A DNA stretch of 64,000 bases, taken from assembly GCA_002964805.2 (NCBI GenBank), contig PUDQ02000003.1, forward strand, positions 2,356,001-2,420,000, read 5' to 3'. Below the pieces are notes generated by a model that was not told where the DNA came from, searched no databases, and saw nothing but the letters and a program-made list of their open reading frames with translations. Made by a program: the position numbers and the translations under genes. This DNA is from Trametes villosa. Its lineage: Eukaryota > Basidiomycota > Agaricomycetes > Polyporales > Polyporaceae. Below are positions 59,568-64,000 of this stretch, in pieces. The first letter of the stretch is position 1, and every line of letters starts with the position of its first letter.

Positions 59568-61723
59568 ATGTCTCATGGAGTGAACAAGATCGCCGCAGAG
59601 CGCAATCAGCGAACACTTCTCGATCTCGCGAACCAACCAGGCAACGGCAAGCGATCTCGGTAAACGGCGATGATTGCCTCAGGGCTCATTGAGCTTGATA
59701 TGCAGACGTTTGCGCGGACTGCAAGACGAGGAATCCGAGATGGGCGTCGCACAGTCTCGGGATATTCATCTGGTGAGTCTCCAGCGTCGTCGCGGCATCG
59801 ACATGATCCCGCGCTTCCCGGGCTATTCCGTCAATGGTAGAGCAGAGTGCAATAGCGGACGGCTAGTCTCTGCTTGACAGAGCCGCGAGAGCTGTCTGCT
59901 TTGGATTCATGGAAGACGGAAACATACCAGGAAGCGTTGTTCACTCGAGACACCCGTCTGCTGTGGATGGAGCTCTTGGGTGACATTCGAGAGTGCCACT
60001 TTCACGAGTTCCTGAGTCTCATCCTTCGAAGGCGTGTTAGAGAGATGCCTGTTCTCACTCGGACACTCAGGCAAGCCCGAGAAGCGCGGTATCCTGACGC
60101 GATGCATTTCGTATAATTCGCCGCATGCTCAAACGCCTTGCGGCTTTCAAGCGTCAGCTGTGCCAGCATCCACCGCAAAATGGGGACGCACATATCCAAA
60201 GTGTGAGTGTCCGACACGCTCCTCGAGTTTACCCGTCTAATCCACGCTAATTAGGAAGAGCCTGACGCTCGATTCCTGGACGAAAGAGCAGGTCGAGGTA
60301 CGCACGGAACGTTCCATGAAGCACAACCTGCGAGACAGCTGATGCCCCAGCTCGCAGTTCATGAAATCGACGGGTAACGTAAAGTCGAACGCGCACTACA
60401 ACCCGGACGAGATCAAGCACCCGCCGCCGACGAACATGATTGACTCAGAGCGGGATAGCGACCTCGAGAAGTACATCCGCTGTACGTACCACACCCTCGC
60501 TAAGGCCTCCGCTCGTTCGCTCACCTTATGCAGCCAAGTACGAGTACAAGTCGTTTGTCAGCCGCTCGGCCCAAGTTTCCGCGCTCCTCGGCCCGTCGCG
60601 GTCAAGCTCGAGCAGGCTGTCCCCGGCACCCGCGCCTCCGCGCTCACAGACAGTGCCCGTCCCATCCTCCTCGTCCACCCCCGCAGCATATAGCGCCACT
60701 CCTGCTCCTTCTCTCCCCTCGTTCACACCCGCACCCGCCCCTGCCCCCGCCCCTGCTCCCCCTATCAGCAACCTCGCCCGGACCCAGTCGCAGTTCCGCT
60801 CCGTCTCGCAGCCCGTCGCCCCGTCCTCCCTCCCTACCCCCTCCCAACAATACGCGCCCCTCCAAACGCAGACGCAACCCGCGTCGTCCTCAAACCCGGT
60901 GTGGAACGACCTCGCGCAGCTGCAGGCGCCCGCGGTGAACTCCTCGCTCCCGCTGCAGTACGCCGCGCCGACGGGCACGCAGCCGCTGAGCATCCCCGGC
61001 AGCCTCGCGGTGCCGAACGCGTACAGCGGGCTCTCCGTCAGCCCCAATGCGCCCTTTCCCTCCTCGTTTGGGCAGCAGCAGCCGTCCCCCGGCGGAGGGG
61101 GCATGTTCCCGGGCGGTCAGGCGCGGAGCATGAGCCTGAACACGGGCTTGAGCATGAACATGGGTGGAGGGATGGGCTATGGCATGCAGGGAGGCGCGTC
61201 CCCGTCCCCGTCGATGCTATACCCGCAGCAGACGCAGTTCACCGGCTTCGCGGGGTCGTCGCCGAGTCCGAGCCCCGGCGCGTTCGCCTCGCAGGGCGGA
61301 ATGGGCATGGGTATGGGGATGAACACTGGCATGGGGATGAACACGGGTATGGGCATGCAGGGCTCCTTCGCCCCGTCGTCCTACGGCCAGCAGGGGCAGC
61401 AGTTCCTCCAGCCCCAAGCACAGCAACAGCTCCAGCCGCAGGGCTCGCCGATGTTCGCCTCGCAACCCTTGCAGTACGGACAGGGCTCGCCGATGTTCCA
61501 GCCGCAGCAGCTCGGCGGGCAGTTTATGCAGGCTCCCCAACAACAGCAGCAACAACAGCAGCCGTTTGGTTCGCCGCAGCCGCCGTTCATGGGTGGGCAG
61601 TTCGGGCAGGCTGGGGGGATGCCACAGCAGCAACAACAACAGCAGCCGATGTATGGGCAGGGGAGCGCGTTTGGCGGGACGGGCTGGCAGCAGCCGCAAC
61701 AGCAGCAGTGGGGCGGAATGTGA
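59568..61723 (+). CDS. ArfGAP domain protein (AGE2/SMAP-like)
   Basis: Exons 59568-59646, 59706-59772, 60152-60202, 60255-60297, 60358-60481 and 60534-61723 give 517 residues. The ArfGAP zinc finger is CADCKTRNPRWASH...CVSC, residues 31-52, followed by ASIHRKMGTHISKVKSLTLD, with the arginine needed to stimulate GTP hydrolysis on Arf. DPEIKH-type and ERDSDLEKYIR blocks complete the domain by about residue 125. The remaining 390 residues are low complexity: Pro/Ala/Ser, then repeats of GMGMNTG, then polyglutamine and Gly/Pro. Such proteins act in vesicle coat recycling at Golgi and endosomes. Intron 1 uses a GC donor, and intron 2 is unusually long (379 nt). Confidence 0.86.
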
Positions 61724-61904
61724 AGCACGAAGCTTTGAAGAGGAACAGAACAGTTGTAAGGTGATTATAGTGGGAGGTATTGCTACGGACGCGGTTGGAT
61801 CGCTATCGAGATGTTATCGAACACTGAACGGACAGATGAGAATGTAGTGCTAACACGATCGGTATCAAATCTTCCGCCTCGTGAAAGACAGTGGAATCAC
61901 AGTC

Positions 61905-62957
61905 CTAGTCCAGCACGCCCTCCGCGTCCAGGTCATCGCCACCCGCCAATCTCCCCGTCTTCTTCTCGCAGCTCACGACACGCCGCACACGCTCCAGCAA
62001 CGCCGCGCGCTGCGCGTCCGACAACCCCGGCAGCGCGGCCGCGCCCTCCTCGACGTCGCGCCGGCGGATGCGCGGGCCCCAGATGCTGAGCGCGTACGCG
62101 TCGACGAGGCGCACGCGCACGAGCGCGTCCGTGCCCGGGCGTGCGAGCAGCGCGGCGACCGCAGCCGGCGGGAGGAGCGTCGCTTGCCCGATGTGCAGCG
62201 TGCGGAGCGCCGGCAGCGCGGGGAGCAGCGGCGCGTCGCGCGCGAAGGGCGTGTTCCGCCCGAGCGCGTCGGACGGGAAGGAGAGGTTCGTGAGCGTGAT
62301 GTGTGCGACGGCGGTCCAGGTGCTGAGTGCGCGGAGGAGGTGGTACGTCGCTGTGGGCACAATCTGCGGGCGAAAGGTCAGCGAGGGTTGACACAGGGAG
62401 GGCTGGACATACGGCCGTAGAGAAGTGGTGCTCGGGGTCGGGCCCCATCCAGATGAACGTCTTCGGACTGACTGCGGTTCAGTGCATGCAGCGATAGACT
62501 AGGCGGACACTCACTTCGCGAGCGAGAGCGCCTCGTAAATGTAGCCGAGATGCGGGTTGTTCGTGTGCGAGTGCAGCCGCAGGGAGAGCAGCTCGAGCGG
62601 CACCTGCGTGACCTCCGCGCCCTCCGGCCCGTCCGCGCGAAGCTTATCAGACGAGCGCAACGCGTCTCTACAGCGCCCGAGCGCGGCCGCTAGGTACTTG
62701 AACACCTCGAAGTCCGCTGCGCCGCCTGCGAGCGTGACGGCGAGCGTCTTCGTGGGGCACGCGAGGGCGGCCGTGCCTTCGGAGAAGAGGATGAGCTGCT
62801 GGATGGAGTGGAAGCGGAGGTGTGCGTGCAAGATCGGCTGCCCGAGCTCGAGGAACGTGCTGTTTACGCGTAGCACGTCGGACGGACGCGGGTTGTCGTC
62901 GAGCGCGAAGACCAGTATGAGCTGCAGGAGCTCGACCGGGACGCGCGAGAGGGACAT
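61905..62957 (-). CDS. F-box-like protein, small
   Basis: Exons 62957-62515, 62467-62413 and 62363-61905 give 318 residues. The N-terminus MSLSRVPVELLQLILVFALD is F-box-like and is followed by DVLRVNSTFLELGQPILHAHL. Later blocks are KTFIWMGPDPEHHFSTA and LPALRTLHIGQATLLPPAAV, a leucine-rich pattern. The ATG at 63050 would add 31 residues, but the inner start sits directly at the F-box as in related proteins. It converges on the ArfGAP gene with 180 bp between stops. It is unrelated to the copy A-D family beyond the F-box. Confidence 0.72.
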
Positions 62958-63221
62958 CGGTGGTGAGGGTCGCAAGGAGAGTTGGGCCGCGAACCGTCGC
63001 GGGAGCTCCCCCGCATGCCGTCCGGAAAGAGCGGGGGAATCACGCTGCATGTTAGCGCTGATCACTCGAGTTGGAAAGGAGTGCGTCAGCGGACGCCGAG
63101 CGAGGCGAACCGGCTTCCGCGGGGGGTTGTGACGTGAAAGCAAGAAAGCGATGTGCATACCGGTACATAGCAGCTATGATACAAAAAGGAAGCACCGAGA
63201 ATCGATCAGCCCGCGCAGGGG

Positions 63222-64000
63222 TCAGTCGCTGTCGAGTTCAATCTACGATGCGAGTCAACCAAGGAGTCCGCGACGGACGCATGAGGCAGCGACGTACCGT
63301 CTCTGTCACCTTCTGCTTCGCGCGGCTCGCAGCAGCTCGCGTGGAGGAACGACCGGGCGGCGCGAAGCTGAGCGTCGATTGAGTCTGCTTGCTCCCGGAC
63401 GACTTCGCCGCGGCCCTCTTCGCAGGAGCCTTCGCGGGAGCCTTCTTGCTTGTTTGGCTGCAATCATACCGTCAGCGATTCACATTGAACGTCGACAGGC
63501 GAGGCACGACGCTACCTCAAGACAGCCGCTCGGTTCGTCCTCTTCGGCGGCGGTGCTTCGTCTTCGATCTCGTCCTCGTCTTCGTCATCAGAGGTCGGCT
63601 TCGCAGCTGCTTTGCCCTTCCCTCGCGCCGGTGCCTTCTTGGCCGGTGCCGCCTTCTTCGGGGCAGCCCTTGCCTTCGCCTTCGGGGGCGGGGGCTCGTC
63701 CGACATCTCCTCGTCGAAGTCGGATCCACCGCCGTCCACGTCCATCATCATGGAGTCGATGGAGGCATCCGAGTCGTCGTTGGTCGCCTTGTCTTTTCCC
63801 TAAGATCGTGTTCTCAGCTGAACAGACGAGGCACGAAAGGCGCGGCGACGTACCTTGCCCTTCGACGGCCTATCTTGCTGCTTCGCCGCGCGCTGCTTCT
63901 CCTGCTCGTCGCGCACCTTGTCCACGATCTCCTCGAAATCGTCCTCGTCGATCTCGACGTCGGTTGCCTTCACGCCGTTCATCAAAGAACGCAGCGAGGT
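63222..64000 (-). CDS. C-terminal part of a probable MRE11-like protein (cut by window edge)
   Basis: Exons 64000-63854 (continuing beyond the window), 63799-63516, 63457-63298 and 63242-63222 end IELDSD and stop. The visible part has a helical acidic stretch (VEIDEDDFEEIVDKV), then alternating basic KKAPAK/AAPKK and acidic DDEDEDEIEDE tracts, then TQSTLSFAPPGRSSTRAAAS. The last motif and the Lys/Ala/Pro-rich tail fit the disordered C-terminus of fungal MRE11, a double-strand-break repair nuclease. The catalytic domain would lie to the right of the window, so the name is tentative. Other chromatin proteins have similar tails. Confidence 0.6.

Overview
This window is nuclear DNA from a filamentous basidiomycete, most likely an Agaricomycete of the polypore type. 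The reasons are the many 45-65 nt spliceosomal introns with GT(A/G)NGN donors, high GC, conserved fungal housekeeping genes, large F-box and BTB families, and a Plavaka-type DNA transposon. Exons were placed by hand from splice motifs, reading-frame continuity and family alignment, and every multi-exon model below closes to a whole number of codons. No tRNA or rRNA gene was recognised.

Layout. 1-20 kb is an accessory block. It holds two similarly ordered modules on the minus strand: a decayed transcription-factor fragment, a decayed SMG7/EST1-like fragment, a short dispersed repeat (here called R1), then an F-box gene. One module is at about 0-6 kb and the other at 16-20 kb. Between them a 6.5-kb Plavaka element (6081-12617) carries an apparently intact seven-exon transposase and a divergent nine-exon accessory gene. 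Truncated F-box copies abut both of its ends. 20-25 kb holds a BTB remnant and a large F-box gene.

25-34 kb is a conserved minus-strand block: an SMG7/EST1-like protein, a SNF2-family ATPase and a POM34-like membrane nucleoporin. 34-40 kb has no gene I can support. 40.5-45.1 kb is an 11-exon Zn2Cys6 transcription factor. 47-50.5 kb is a large F-box gene converging on an intact BTB gene, an inverted paralogous copy of the 21-24 kb pair. 50.9-52.0 kb is a near-perfect 1.09-kb palindrome (258-bp arms, one mismatch) around an unidentified coding-like segment. 53-64 kb holds an F-box gene followed by R1, a BTB gene, an SRPK-like kinase, an ArfGAP, a small F-box-like gene, and the 3' end of a probable MRE11-like gene.

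How it fits together. Housekeeping genes (RNA surveillance, chromatin remodelling, nuclear pore, Arf traffic, kinase signalling) are interspersed with a fast-turnover F-box/BTB repertoire, whose members are typically substrate adaptors for cullin ubiquitin ligases. The duplications, gene fragments, transposon and palindrome all sit in the F-box/BTB parts, while the 25-34 kb block looks stable.
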